A stretch of DNA of 64,000 nucleotides from Flavobacterium araucananum (GCF_002222055.1 NZ_MUGS01000006.1:148701-212700); one strand, 5' to 3'. Numbered from the stretch's first letter, positions 17,326 to 26,029 are shown. Notes: generated by a model from the letters alone, not told the origin. Made by a program: numbers and translations.

Positions 17326-18561
17326 ATGAAAAAAATCATTTTAGTATTCGCTTTAAGCGTAGTAAGTTTAGGTTTTGGCCAGGGAAATACACATACGCAA
17401 GTTGCCGGAAAGTTCGAAGGTTTGGCAATGACCCCGCCAATGGGTTGGAACTCCTGGAATACTTTTGGGACAAGTATCGATGAAAAACTTGTCAAGGAAA
17501 CGGCAGATATTATGGTTTCGTCCGGAATGGCTGCTGCAGGATATAATTATATTGTACTTGACGATGGCTGGATGACCAGAGAACGTGATATAAACGGTGA
17601 TTTGATTCCTGATCCGGTTAAATTTCCTAATGGTATGAAAGCTGTAATTGATTATGTACACAGTAAAGGGTTAAAATTTGGATTGTACAATTGTGCCGGG
17701 ACGCAAACTTGTGCCGGATATCCGGGAACGCGTGGTTATGAATATCAGGATGCTCGTTTTTATGCAAAACTAGGCATAGATTTCTTAAAATATGATTGGT
17801 GCAATACACAAGGAATTACAGCCAAAGAAGCCTACACAACCATGAGTAATGCGCTTAAAACTGCCGGAAAACCTATCATATTCAGTCTTTGCGAATGGGG
17901 AGATAACAAGCCTTGGGAATGGGGAAAACCAGTTGGCAATTTATGGAGAATTTCAGGAGATATTTATCCTTGTTTCGACTGTGAATACAAACACGAAGAA
18001 GGAAATTGGTCGTCCTGGGGATTTATGAAAATCGTAGAAATGAGAAAAGATATTCGTAAATATTCCGGTCCCGACCATTGGAATGATTTTGATATGATGG
18101 AGGTAGGAAATGAAATGAATGATACCGAAGATAAATCACATTTTTCGATGTGGTGCATGATGGCGTCGCCACTTGTTGCCGGAAATGATTTTAGAAAAAT
18201 GTCTAAAGAAACTTTGGCTATTTTAACAAACAAAGAATTAATTGCAGTAGACCAGGATAAATTAGGGATTCAGGGTTTTAAATATTCTGCTGAGGATGGT
18301 TTAGAAGTTTGGGTAAAACCGTTATCCGACGGAAACTGGGCAGTAACCTTTTTAAACAGAAGTGAAGTCGCTAAAAAAATTAATTTTGATTGGAAAAAAC
18401 ATACGATCAAAGATGCTGATTTTGGTTATGAAGCCAATTTTAGTACAACAATTTTTAAGTTAAAAGATCTTTGGAAGAATAAAGAGGCAGGAAATACCAA
18501 AAAGAATTTTACAGCTGATATTGCTCCTCACGATGTAATTGCGCTACGACTAATTCCTTAA
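17326..18561 (+). CDS. GH27 alpha-galactosidase, secreted
   Basis: A 411-residue retaining alpha-galactosidase that would remove alpha-1,6-galactose branches from galactomannan. Signal peptide about 1-20. LAMTPPMGWNSWNTFG (34-48) is the family start. The nucleophile is Asp157 in FLKYDWCN and the acid/base is Asp212 in LWRISGD. YIVLDDGWM (75-83) binds galactose. The C-terminal beta domain is present. The start lies 27 bp after a strong terminator and 7 bp before the next gene, so GH27 and GH5 form a pair. A pH- or substrate-dependent role is not visible. Confidence 0.94.
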   Translation: MKKIILVFALSVVSLGFGQGNTHTQVAGKFEGLAMTPPMGWNSWNTFGTSIDEKLVKETADIMVSSGMAAAGYNYIVLDDGWMTRERDINGDLIPDPVKFPNGMKAVIDYVHSKGLKFGLYNCAGTQTCAGYPGTRGYEYQDARFYAKLGIDFLKYDWCNTQGITAKEAYTTMSNALKTAGKPIIFSLCEWGDNKPWEWGKPVGNLWRISGDIYPCFDCEYKHEEGNWSSWGFMKIVEMRKDIRKYSGPDHWNDFDMMEVGNEMNDTEDKSHFSMWCMMASPLVAGNDFRKMSKETLAILTNKELIAVDQDKLGIQGFKYSAEDGLEVWVKPLSDGNWAVTFLNRSEVAKKINFDWKKHTIKDADFGYEANFSTTIFKLKDLWKNKEAGNTKKNFTADIAPHDVIALRLIP

Positions 18562-18568
18562 AAGTAAA

Positions 18569-19537
18569 ATGATGAAAACTAAAATAAACCTTTTTACGCT
18601 TACCTTATTATTGATGTTTTCGATTTCGAATGCACAATTTGTAAAACATCATGGGCAGCTAAGCGTTAGCGGAACACAGTTGACAGATAAAAATAATAAA
18701 CCAATTGTCTTGCGTGGTCTAAGTTTTGGCTGGCATAGTATGTGGCCAAGGTTTTATAACGAAAAAGCAGTTGGCTGGCTAAAAAAAGATTTTAATTGCA
18801 ATGTTGTTCGTGCTGCAATGGGAGTCGAGTTAGGGGAGATGGCCTATATAAAGGAGCCACAATTTTCAAAACAAAAAATAGAAGCTGTTATAAACGGGGC
18901 TATAAAAGCTGATATATATGTTATTGTCGATTGGCACAGCCATAATATTAATTTAGAAGAAGCAAAAGCATTTTTTGATGAATTTTCTAAAAAGTACGCC
19001 AAGTATCCTAACATTATATATGAGGTTTTTAACGAGCCTGATTATGAAACCTGGTCAGAGGTTAAGGCTTATGCCGAAGAAGTGATCAAAGTTATTCGTA
19101 AAAATGATCCGAAGAATATTATTTTGGTAGGATCTCCACATTGGGATCAGGATGTTAATCTTCCGGCTGCAGATCCCATAAAAGGATTTGATAATATAAT
19201 GTATACCATGCATTTTTATGCTGCAACACACGGCAAGGAATTAAGAGACAGAACAGATGATGCTATAAAAAAGGGCTTGCCAATTTTTGTTTCAGAATCT
19301 GCCGGTATGGAAGCTTCCGGTGACGGACCTTTGAATATGAAATCCTGGCAGGAATATATAGATTGGATGGAAGCTCGAAAATTGAGCTATATCACCTGGT
19401 CTGTATCTGACAAAGACGAAACCTGTTCTATCCTAAAAAAGTCAGCTAAATCTGAAGGAAAATGGAAAGACGAAGATCTTAAAGAATCCGGAATAAAAGT
19501 TCGTGAATTTTTACGAAAGTACAATACGCAGCAATAG
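18569..19537 (+). CDS. GH5 subfamily 2-like endo-beta-glycanase, secreted
   Basis: A 322-residue enzyme with a signal peptide ending SISNAQ. QLSVSGTQLTDKNNKPIVLRG (30-50) and SFGWHSMWP (52-60) are typical of GH5_2 endoglucanases. Acid/base is Glu156 in YEVFNEPDYE; nucleophile is Glu243 in FVSESAGMEASGDG, where the usual aromatic-Gly after Glu is Ser-Ala-Gly. GH5_2 members mostly cut cellulose but some cut mannan or glucomannan. Next to GH27, a glucomannan or mannan substrate is reasonable. It is unlike the GH5_7 enzyme at 1322, so the locus carries two different GH5 types. Confidence 0.87.
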   Translation: MMKTKINLFTLTLLLMFSISNAQFVKHHGQLSVSGTQLTDKNNKPIVLRGLSFGWHSMWPRFYNEKAVGWLKKDFNCNVVRAAMGVELGEMAYIKEPQFSKQKIEAVINGAIKADIYVIVDWHSHNINLEEAKAFFDEFSKKYAKYPNIIYEVFNEPDYETWSEVKAYAEEVIKVIRKNDPKNIILVGSPHWDQDVNLPAADPIKGFDNIMYTMHFYAATHGKELRDRTDDAIKKGLPIFVSESAGMEASGDGPLNMKSWQEYIDWMEARKLSYITWSVSDKDETCSILKKSAKSEGKWKDEDLKESGIKVREFLRKYNTQQ

Positions 19538-19562
19538 TGATAGTTGTATAAAAGTTAGAAAA

Positions 19563-19592
19563 GCCTGTTTCGTTTTGAGCAGGTTTTTTTTT
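19563..19592 (+). terminator. Terminator after the GH27-GH5 pair
   Basis: GCCTGTTTC pairs with GAGCAGG (one bulge), followed by nine T residues (19584-19592), about 25 bp after the GH5 stop. Confidence 0.7.
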
Positions 19593-19761
19593 GCTTTAGT
19601 TAAAAAAATATAAATCGTTTCTTGAGAAGAGATTTGAAATTGAAGGTTGTTTTAGATTTTTTGAATGTGTTTTTTTTGTAGGAATTATCAGTGTCTGGTT
19701 TTATGGGTTCTATTCTTTTCCAGAGATGTTTTTTATTTTTTATTTTTTAGTGTTTTAATTT

Positions 19762-19788
19762 AATACCCCTATTTTTTATAGGGGTATT
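19762..19788. terminator. Perfect palindromic hairpin in long intergenic region
   Basis: AATACCCCTAT (19762-19772) and ATAGGGGTATT (19778-19788) pair perfectly around TTTTT. AT-rich flanks on both sides would make it work as a terminator in either direction. It lies in a 614-bp gene-poor stretch (19538-20151) whose remainder is AT-rich with only a short possible reading frame at 19973. Confidence 0.7.
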
Positions 19789-19972
19789 TATTTTTAAAGA
19801 TGATTTTATGTTGATTTGTCTTTGTTTTTTATGGGTGTACGTGCTGTTTTGTTGTGTAAAATGTGCCAAAACCATGAAAATTGGTTATTGAATTTTCAAA
19901 AATAAATAAGTATAAATGTCAAATCACGATTATAGCCATGTTAATTTTTGTAATCCATAATTCTTTCCGGAA

Positions 19973-20071
19973 ATGGGCAAAAAAACAGATATCGATTCTT
20001 CTACTCATACAAAAGTTAATAAATTCGCTAATGAAAATGAAGATGTTTTAGAGGCGAATAAGAGGTTTTAG
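19973..20071 (+). CDS. Possible 32-residue small protein
   Basis: Reads MGKKTDIDSSTHTKVNKF and continues NENEDVLEANKRF before a TAG stop. It is charged, hydrophilic and in the same direction as the porin gene 80 bp downstream. Codon choice resembles real genes more than the poly-A/T surroundings do, but a chance frame cannot be excluded. No function is proposed. Confidence 0.25.
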   Translation: MGKKTDIDSSTHTKVNKFANENEDVLEANKRF

Positions 20072-20151
20072 AAATGACTTATACTATTAAGAATAGATAT
20101 ATAAAAGATTAACTAACCAGAATCAATTAATAACTAAAAACCAATTAACAC

Positions 20152-21225
20152 ATGAAAAAAGTATTTCACATTTTAGCCGCGATGTTAACAAGTTCTTTTG
20201 CTTTTGCCCAAGACGATACTGAATCTTCAGTTTCACCGGCAACCACTTGGGGAGGATCAGCAGACGCTTACTATAAATATGATTTTTCAAAACAAATGAA
20301 TGGATTAACGAGCTTTACCAACTCACAAGATTCATTCGAATTAGGAATGGCTTCGATTGAAGCAAGCCACACGTTCGGGAAAGCTTCTGTTTTTGTAGAT
20401 TTAGGTTTCGGAAAAAGAGCAGGAGAGTTCTCCTATAATGAAACAACAGATAAAGATATTGCAGCAAAATTTTTAATTAAACAATTATTTTTCACCTATC
20501 AAATAACAGACAAATTCAAAGTAGTGGCAGGTAGTTTTGGAACACATATAGGGTATGAAGTATTAGATGCCGTAGATAATAAAAACTACAGTATGTCTTA
20601 TGCATTTTCTTATGGACCGTTCTTTAATACCGGAGTAAAAGCACAATATACTTCAGGGAAGTTTACGGCAATGTTTGGGATCACAAATCCTACTGATTTT
20701 AAATCGGCAATGGATGCCGGCTCAAGTCAAAAAACATACATCGCACAAGTAGGATATATTGGTGATACCGGAAGTGCTTATTTAAACTTTACTTCAGGTA
20801 GCAGTAACCCTGCATCTGATGAAAATAAAACGCAAATCGATTTTGTTGCATCAAAAACAATAACGGATGCATTTTCTTTAGGATTTAATGCTACTTATGC
20901 TAAAACTAAAAATGATTTTGATAGTGATTTAGATGGTGATTGGTTTGCATTGGTAGGATATGCTAATTATGCTTTCAAACCCTCTTTGAGCCTGGCATAC
21001 AGAATGGAATATTTTGATGCCAAAGATGCTGCTGCAAGTTTAGGAACATTAACAGGATCAAATGTTTTTGCAAATACGGTTTCATTAAATTATAAAGTAG
21101 GAAAACTGACAATTATTCCTGAGCTAAGATACGATGCTGCATCAGAGGATATCTTTTTAGATAAAGATGCTGCTCCAACAGGAGGATCATTCTTTGGATT
21201 AATTGCTACAACATACTCTTTCTAG
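20152..21225 (+). CDS. Putative OmpL-like beta-barrel porin (BBP2 type)
   Basis: A 357-residue outer-membrane barrel. Signal peptide (MKKVFHILAAMLTSSFAFAQ), then alternating amphipathic strands throughout, with the pattern of the porin-2/OmpL-like family: ADAYYKYDFSKQ near the start, QLFFTYQITDKFKVVAGSFGTHIGYE in the middle, and a final strand ending in the outer-membrane signature Phe (LIATTYSF). No substrate can be read. It stands alone between terminators. Confidence 0.8.
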   Translation: MKKVFHILAAMLTSSFAFAQDDTESSVSPATTWGGSADAYYKYDFSKQMNGLTSFTNSQDSFELGMASIEASHTFGKASVFVDLGFGKRAGEFSYNETTDKDIAAKFLIKQLFFTYQITDKFKVVAGSFGTHIGYEVLDAVDNKNYSMSYAFSYGPFFNTGVKAQYTSGKFTAMFGITNPTDFKSAMDAGSSQKTYIAQVGYIGDTGSAYLNFTSGSSNPASDENKTQIDFVASKTITDAFSLGFNATYAKTKNDFDSDLDGDWFALVGYANYAFKPSLSLAYRMEYFDAKDAAASLGTLTGSNVFANTVSLNYKVGKLTIIPELRYDAASEDIFLDKDAAPTGGSFFGLIATTYSF

Positions 21226-21258
21226 AGATAAAGATTGATATTTTTTTTTTTTTTTTGG

Positions 21259-21296
21259 AGCTGTCAAAATACACTAATGTTTTGGCAGCTTTTTTA
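21259..21296 (+). terminator. Terminator after porin gene
   Basis: AGCTGTCAAAA (21259-21269) pairs with TTTTGGCAGCT (21280-21290) with one G-U pair, followed by TTTTT. A run of 16 T (21241-21256) directly precedes the stem. Confidence 0.85.
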
Positions 21297-21313
21297 TTTG
21301 TATTTTTTTTGCT

Positions 21314-21548
21314 GATTAAAAGGATTTAAAGAGATTGGTTTGTTCTTTTGAAGATTTTTTTAGCCGCAAATTACACGAATTCCCACTAATTTTTAAATAT
21401 TTTCAAGCAAAGGGAATTGTTGCTTGTTGAAGTAAATATTACAATCCAGTTTTAATTCTTTGTGCTAAAAGGATAAAAACAATCTTTTTAAATTCTTTTA
21501 ATCTGTCTCACTGTTTTAATTTGTGCTAATTCGTGTAATTAGTGGCAA
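21314..21548. repeat. Nested degenerate inverted repeat (GATTAAA / GCCGCAAATTACACGAATT type)
   Basis: Two pairs of arms nest in the porin-amidase gap. The outer pair is GATTAAAAGGATTTAAAGAG (from 21314) and its inverse at 21481-21503. The second is GCCGCAAATTACACGAATT (from 21363) and its inverse ending AATTAGTGGC (21518-21546). Similar words occur at 40796-40890 and 41814-41878. No coding frame is seen. Confidence 0.65.
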
Positions 21549-21567
21549 ACTTTTACCAACCAACTAC

Positions 21568-21613
21568 AAATACAAAGCGCGTTTCTAAATTTTTAGAAAC
21601 GCGCTTTGTATTT
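21568..21613 (-). terminator. 22-bp perfect hairpin, probable amidase terminator
   Basis: The arms 21568-21589 and 21592-21613 are perfectly complementary, with core AAAGCGCGTTTC / GAAACGCGCTTT. It lies just after the amidase stop. A long T run is missing on the minus strand (the stem itself ends in GTATTT), so termination strength is uncertain. Confidence 0.65.
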
Positions 21614-21627
21614 TATAAGTTCTCTTA

Positions 21628-22533
21628 TTATTGAATCTGTTTTTTGTAAATCGAATAGATGGTGTCTATTGTTTTTCGATCCAGAGTAGCAGTTACATCG
21701 GTTTGAATATAATGTAGTTTGAATGCCATAATTGCTGCCGAAAGATTTTTGGTATTATAACCAATAATTCTTAACGCCTGTTCGATTTTAAAATCAAAAG
21801 GAGCTTCTTCCAAAACTGGATCCGGCCAGATTCCAAATCCTTTTTCCGCAAGGGTTTTCCATGGGAATAAAGCACTCGGGTCTTGTTTTCTGCCTGGAGC
21901 AATATCTGCGTGACCTAATATATTTTGAGTTGGAATATTGTAGTCTTTTTTTAGTTTTGTCAAAAGAGCTACCAAACTGCTAATTTGTGCTTCTGTAAAA
22001 GGTTTAAAACCATTATTGTCCAGTTCTATACCGATAGAAGATGAATTTAAGTCTGTATTTTTTCCCCAAGTTGATGCTCCTGCATGCCATGCTCTTAAAT
22101 AATCATTTAGCATCTGAACCACTTTTCCGTTTTCAGAAATTACATAATGAGCACTTACTTGTGTTTTAGTTTTAGTAAATGTCTTTATAGTTTGCTGAAT
22201 AGAATCCTGTGCAGTATGATGAATAATAATGAAACTGGGTTTTCTTAAATTGAAGTTTACAGTTCCAATCCATTCTGTATTGATACCGTTTAGTAAATAA
22301 GTAGAGCCTGTTTTTGATAAAGTGTCTTTTACAATACCCAATTGCTGTGCATAAGTAGTGTCTATCACTACAGGGCTAACGGCAGGTATTGGTTGAGCTT
22401 CTTTATTGGTAATTTGATTTTCTAAAGTTTTAAGTTGCTGATCGTAAACCTTTTCTGTTGTTTTGTAAGGGTTTGTCGAGCAAGCAGTAATAATAAGTGC
22501 TAAAATCAGATAACAAAAATGTTTTTTTGCCAT
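21628..22533 (-). CDS. N-acetylmuramoyl-L-alanine amidase lipoprotein (Amidase_2)
   Basis: A 301-residue peptidoglycan amidase that cuts the bond between MurNAc and the stem peptide. Start taken at 22533: it gives a lipoprotein signal (MAKKHFCYLILALIITAC, Cys18); the longer start at 22566 would add a charged, non-signal extension. Zinc ligands are in FIIIHHTAQDS and ILGHADIAPGRKQDP; the AmiD-type segment SSIGIELDNNGF is present. The C-terminal 70 residues (FKIEQALRIIGYN onward) resemble the AmiD peptidoglycan-binding tail. Probably a cell-wall recycling enzyme of the periplasm. Confidence 0.9.
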   Translation of the reverse strand: MAKKHFCYLILALIITACSTNPYKTTEKVYDQQLKTLENQITNKEAQPIPAVSPVVIDTTYAQQLGIVKDTLSKTGSTYLLNGINTEWIGTVNFNLRKPSFIIIHHTAQDSIQQTIKTFTKTKTQVSAHYVISENGKVVQMLNDYLRAWHAGASTWGKNTDLNSSSIGIELDNNGFKPFTEAQISSLVALLTKLKKDYNIPTQNILGHADIAPGRKQDPSALFPWKTLAEKGFGIWPDPVLEEAPFDFKIEQALRIIGYNTKNLSAAIMAFKLHYIQTDVTATLDRKTIDTIYSIYKKQIQ

Positions 22534-22566
22534 GGTTAAGTACATTTTAAGATGAGGTTGAAACAA

Positions 22567-23139
22567 TTATTCTTCGATTTTTTTTGTTTCTGTGTCTTCT
22601 TTAACTTCTTTAGTGTCTTTGTCTTTAGAATCTTTTTTCTTTTTTGATTTAGAAGTTTTTTTAATTTCTTTAAAATCAGCCATAAAGGCAGTGTATTTTT
22701 CTACTTGATCCGGATTCAAAAAAGCAGTTGCCTTTTTAGTAGTACTTTCTCTTAGCGCTTTAATTTGCTCCATTTTTTCATCCTGGCTGCTGCTTTCGTT
22801 TTTCAAAAGAATACCTTGTTCTTTCATACTGTCTGTAAAAACATTCGTGATCGCAATTGCCTGAAGTTCATCAAGATTTAGTACCGGTTTCATTTGCTCA
22901 ACAATTTTAGCTGCAGTTTCTTCCGGTGGTATTTCTTTAGGTTTGCTGGTGTTGCCTTGTGGGCCTCCCATCATACTTCTGTCCATACCCATCCCGCTAC
23001 CTCTTCCGTAGCCATTGTTGCCATATCCGCCGCCGCCGCCGTAACCGCCATTATTGTATCCATTTCCGTATTGAGCCGAAACAGAATTGAAACAGAATAC
23101 AGTAAAAGCCAAAAGAAATAAAGATTGTATAGGTTTCAT
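22567..23139 (-). CDS. Secreted Gly/Tyr-rich protein with Spy-like helical domain
   Basis: A 190-residue protein, starting at 23139 (MKPIQSLFLLAFTVFCFNSVSAQ, a good signal peptide); the longer start at 23223 would run into rimO. After the signal comes a low-complexity stretch YGNGYNNGGYGGGGGYGNNG and a Met/Gly patch. Next is a helical region (about 80-155) with LNLDELQAIAITNVFTDSMKEQ and LNPDQVEKYTAFM, similar to Spy/CpxP-type periplasmic proteins, and finally a Lys/Glu-only tail. A chaperone-like role is possible but not shown. Confidence 0.7.
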   Translation of the reverse strand: MKPIQSLFLLAFTVFCFNSVSAQYGNGYNNGGYGGGGGYGNNGYGRGSGMGMDRSMMGGPQGNTSKPKEIPPEETAAKIVEQMKPVLNLDELQAIAITNVFTDSMKEQGILLKNESSSQDEKMEQIKALRESTTKKATAFLNPDQVEKYTAFMADFKEIKKTSKSKKKKDSKDKDTKEVKEDTETKKIEE

Positions 23140-23182
23140 AAAATTCTTTTTATCTAAAAATTGATAATTGTTTAGCGTAAAT

Positions 23183-24496
23183 TTAAGCAGGTTCTCCGTA
23201 TAAATCAAATTCTGTTGCCTCAATTATTCTTATATTAACAAATTCACCTGTTTTTACATAATGTTTAGAGGCGTCAATCAATACTTCATTGTCTACATCC
23301 GGGCTATCAAACTCTGTTCTTCCAACAAAATGAGCACCTTCTTTTCTGTCAATGATACATTTGAAAACCTGTCCCACTTTTTCCTGGTTCAAATCCCATG
23401 AAATTTGCGATTGCAATTCCATTATTTCATTTGCTCTTGCTTGTTTTACATCGTCCGGAACATCATCTTCCAGTAAATAAGCGTGTGTGTTTTCTTCATG
23501 AGAATACGCAAAACATCCCATTCTGTCAAATTTCATTTCCTGAACAAAATCTTTCAGGATTTCAAAATCTTCCTTCGTTTCTCCGGGATATCCAACAATT
23601 AGAGTCGTTCTGATTGCCATTCCTGGAACCGCAGCACGAAAGTCTTTCAACAATTGAGTCGTTTTTGCCTGAGTAGTACCACGGCGCATTGATTTTAAAA
23701 TAGAATCTGAGATATGTTGTAACGGAATATCTATGTAATTACAAATTTTAGGTTCGCGTTTCATTAATTCCAGAACATCCATCGGGAAACCGGTAGGGTA
23801 GGCATAATGCAAACGAATCCATTCGATGCCTTCTACTTTTGCTAATTCTTCTAAAAGTTCAGCAAGATTTCTCTTTTTATAAATATCAAGACCATAATAC
23901 GTTAAGTCTTGCGCTATTAAAATTAGTTCTTTAACCCCATTTTTGGCTAAGCCTTGTGCTTCTTTAACCAGTTTTTCAATTGGTTGCGAAATGTGAGAAC
24001 CTCTCATTAACGGGATTGCACAAAAACTACAAGGTCTGTCGCAACCTTCGGCAATTTTCAGGTAAGCATAATTTTTAGGAGTAGTAGTCAAACGTTCTCC
24101 TAATAGTTCATGTTTATAATCGGCTCCCAAAGCTTTCAATAATTGAGGTAATTCAGTTGTACCAAAATATTGATCTACGTTTGGAATTTCTTTTTCTAAA
24201 TCAGGTCTGTAACGCTCAGATAAACATCCTGTTACAAAAACTTTATCCACTAATCCTTTGTCTTTTTTGTCGGCATATTCCAAAATCATATTTACTGATT
24301 CGGCTTTAGCGTTATCAATAAAACCACAAGTGTTGATTACGATAATGTTTCCTTCCTCTGCTGCGGGCGCTTCATGAGTCACTTCTTTTCCGTTTGCACG
24401 AAGCTGTCCCATCAAGACTTCACTGTCATATACATTTTTCGAACACCCAAGAGTGATTACGTTAATTTTGTTCTTTTTTAAAGACTTGGTTCTCAT
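23183..24496 (-). CDS. rimO: Ribosomal protein S12 methylthiotransferase RimO
   Basis: A 437-residue radical SAM enzyme that adds a methylthio group to an Asp of ribosomal protein S12. The N-terminal domain has Cys18 (ITLGCSKN), Cys57 (INTCGFI) and Cys91 (VTGCLSERY) for one iron-sulfur cluster. The radical SAM motif is Cys152-Cys156-Cys159 in AEGCDRPCSFCAIP. The C-terminal TRAM domain spans about 370-437. ITLGCSKNVYDSE rather than the MiaB-type start supports RimO. Alone on its strand, start 24496. Confidence 0.96.
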   Translation of the reverse strand: MRTKSLKKNKINVITLGCSKNVYDSEVLMGQLRANGKEVTHEAPAAEEGNIIVINTCGFIDNAKAESVNMILEYADKKDKGLVDKVFVTGCLSERYRPDLEKEIPNVDQYFGTTELPQLLKALGADYKHELLGERLTTTPKNYAYLKIAEGCDRPCSFCAIPLMRGSHISQPIEKLVKEAQGLAKNGVKELILIAQDLTYYGLDIYKKRNLAELLEELAKVEGIEWIRLHYAYPTGFPMDVLELMKREPKICNYIDIPLQHISDSILKSMRRGTTQAKTTQLLKDFRAAVPGMAIRTTLIVGYPGETKEDFEILKDFVQEMKFDRMGCFAYSHEENTHAYLLEDDVPDDVKQARANEIMELQSQISWDLNQEKVGQVFKCIIDRKEGAHFVGRTEFDSPDVDNEVLIDASKHYVKTGEFVNIRIIEATEFDLYGEPA

Positions 24497-24576
24497 AGTT
24501 TTATAAATTGGAGTGCAAAATTACACTTTTTTTATCCAAACACCACTTGTTTCGGTTTCTTTTAGTTGTTTTTTAT

Positions 24577-24653
24577 GAAGCAATTCCTGCTGTCCGTTAT
24601 ATCTTTTCCTTGCTAAAGGAGCAAGAAAAAGGATATCACTCCCATCAGGGCTA
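24577..24653 (-). ncRNA. Structured intergenic element, family 1, copy 2 (candidate RNA)
   Basis: Same conserved ends as 2626-2706 (CCTGCT.TCC.TT and GGAT.TC...ATCAGGGCTA). Its stem is different in sequence but again self-complementary: CTTTTCCTTGCT (24603-24614) against AGCAAGAAAAAG (24620-24631), 11 of 12. It lies just upstream of rimO and abuts the duplicated terminator. Confidence 0.5.
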
Positions 24654-24713
24654 AAAAAAAATCCGCCAGGTAACACCTGACGGAAATTTCAATTCCTCTA
24701 TTTAGTCTTAATT
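24653..24713 (-). repeat. 61-bp direct repeat with terminator, copy A
   Basis: Identical over 61 bp to 25969-26029. It contains a minus-strand terminator: stem CCGTCAGGT / ACCTGGCGG around GTT, then nine T residues. It ends the frameshifted T9SS gene, whose ancestral stop codon (24708-24710) lies inside the repeat. Confidence 0.9.
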
Positions 24714-25883
24714 TTTTATCAATGTCTTAGAAAAAGTTGAGTAGTCAACTTTTAAAAAATATATTCCCGATTGTAAACTCCAAGTATTAACTTCTATTAA
24801 GTTATCAGATTTTTGATTTTTATCTAGGTTTATTTTTTGCTCAAAAGAATCATATTAGATTTATAAGATTAATATCTACCAAACCTTCTATGAAAAAGTT
24901 ATTGATGATTGGGTTAGGGTAAATAGATAAGCTGTTAATATGGAATGTATTTGTACTTGTCAAAGGTTTTGCTGTAATACTTTCCTTGCTATTGCAGAAT
25001 TAAGACTTATCTCTACTCCTTGAAAACTAAATAAAATATTTAAATATGAGGTTGGTGATAAATCTGAAGCCTTTATTTTCAAATTTTTTAAAGTTAATAT
25101 TCCATTAGTTACTATTGGAGTAACGTGTTCCGTTAAAGGTTTAATGGACATGTTGTCGGTTAATTGAATTTCTACACCCGAATAGTAGCCAGCAAGTTTT
25201 GATCCAAATGTACCACTCAAATCAAATGACAGATCAATTTCTCTCGTTCCAATTTCACCATCCTCAAAATCAGGAACAACTATTGTATTATTAAGTATTG
25301 GAGATCCATCGCTATAGGAAATGGTTCTTAAATTTACATTTCCGGTTGTTAGTGTTGATGATTTTTTTCCTGTTTTTGTGCCACCAATTATATTATAAGT
25401 ATTTTTATTTAATACATCAATTGTTGGGTCTTCGCTTATGTGTTTAAATACAATAGTATTTCCAGTATTGTATAAAGTACTTCTTTTAAAATTTAATTTT
25501 TGACTATACGTCACCATATAGTAAGTATGTGCTAAAGATATCATTTTGACTTTTTGGTAAAGAGAGAACGGAGCAGCACCATTATTGTAATATTGAGCAG
25601 GTTCCGAGTGAATGTTTATCTCATAGAAGTAAGGCTTAAAAACATCTTCATCATAACCAATTCCGCTATAGGTTATTTTTACATCAAATTCTATTTCTAA
25701 ATCTTCAACACCATTAAAACTGCTTGTATTATTTGGCAATAGCAATCCATTCGTTACAATATTTAATATTTCGGTATCTATTGTAGGATCAGGGGTGATT
25801 TTTGCATTATTGTTTGTTGCACATAAAGTGAAGCTAAATAGAAAAAATCCGATAAGATAGTTTTTTAATTCCATGATTTGCAA
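24708..25883 (-). pseudogene. Frameshifted secreted protein with T9SS type A sorting domain
   Basis: The open part (24960-25883, 307 residues) starts with a signal peptide (MELKNYLIGFFLFSFTLC is an alternative start at 25874) and beta-rich sequence of no recognised family. After its stop, a second frame reads SITAKPLTSTN and SLSIYPNPIINNFFIEGL. A third reads YDSFEQKINLDKNQK, ending GIYFLKVDYSTFSKTLIKN. Joined, these make a canonical type A sorting domain. One base appears lost near 24987 and one gained near 24856, so the net frame is restored (391 residues). Either a decaying gene or two sequencing errors. As annotated it would lack its export signal. Confidence 0.8.
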
Positions 25884-25968
25884 TTTTATAATTAACTGCT
25901 AACATATATTAAAAAACCTACAAAAAATAACATTAATTGTTAAATGTGAGAAATGTTTTATTTTTAAC

Positions 25969-26029
25969 AAAAAAAAATCCGCCAGGTAACACCTGACGGA
26001 AATTTCAATTCCTCTATTTAGTCTTAATT
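25969..26029 (-). repeat. 61-bp direct repeat with terminator, copy B
   Basis: Copy of 24653-24713. Here it is the natural terminator of the FadL-like gene, whose TAA stop (26028-26030) overlaps the repeat edge. Hairpin arms 25979-25987 and 25991-25999; T run on the minus strand. Confidence 0.9.

Noticed and set aside
21241-21256. Run of 16 T as a phase-variable tract
   Set aside because: It lies after the porin stop and before its terminator, so slippage would not alter a reading frame; also prone to sequencing error.
23140-23223. Longer N-terminus of the Spy-like protein
   Set aside because: It would overlap rimO and bury the signal peptide; the start at 23139 is better.
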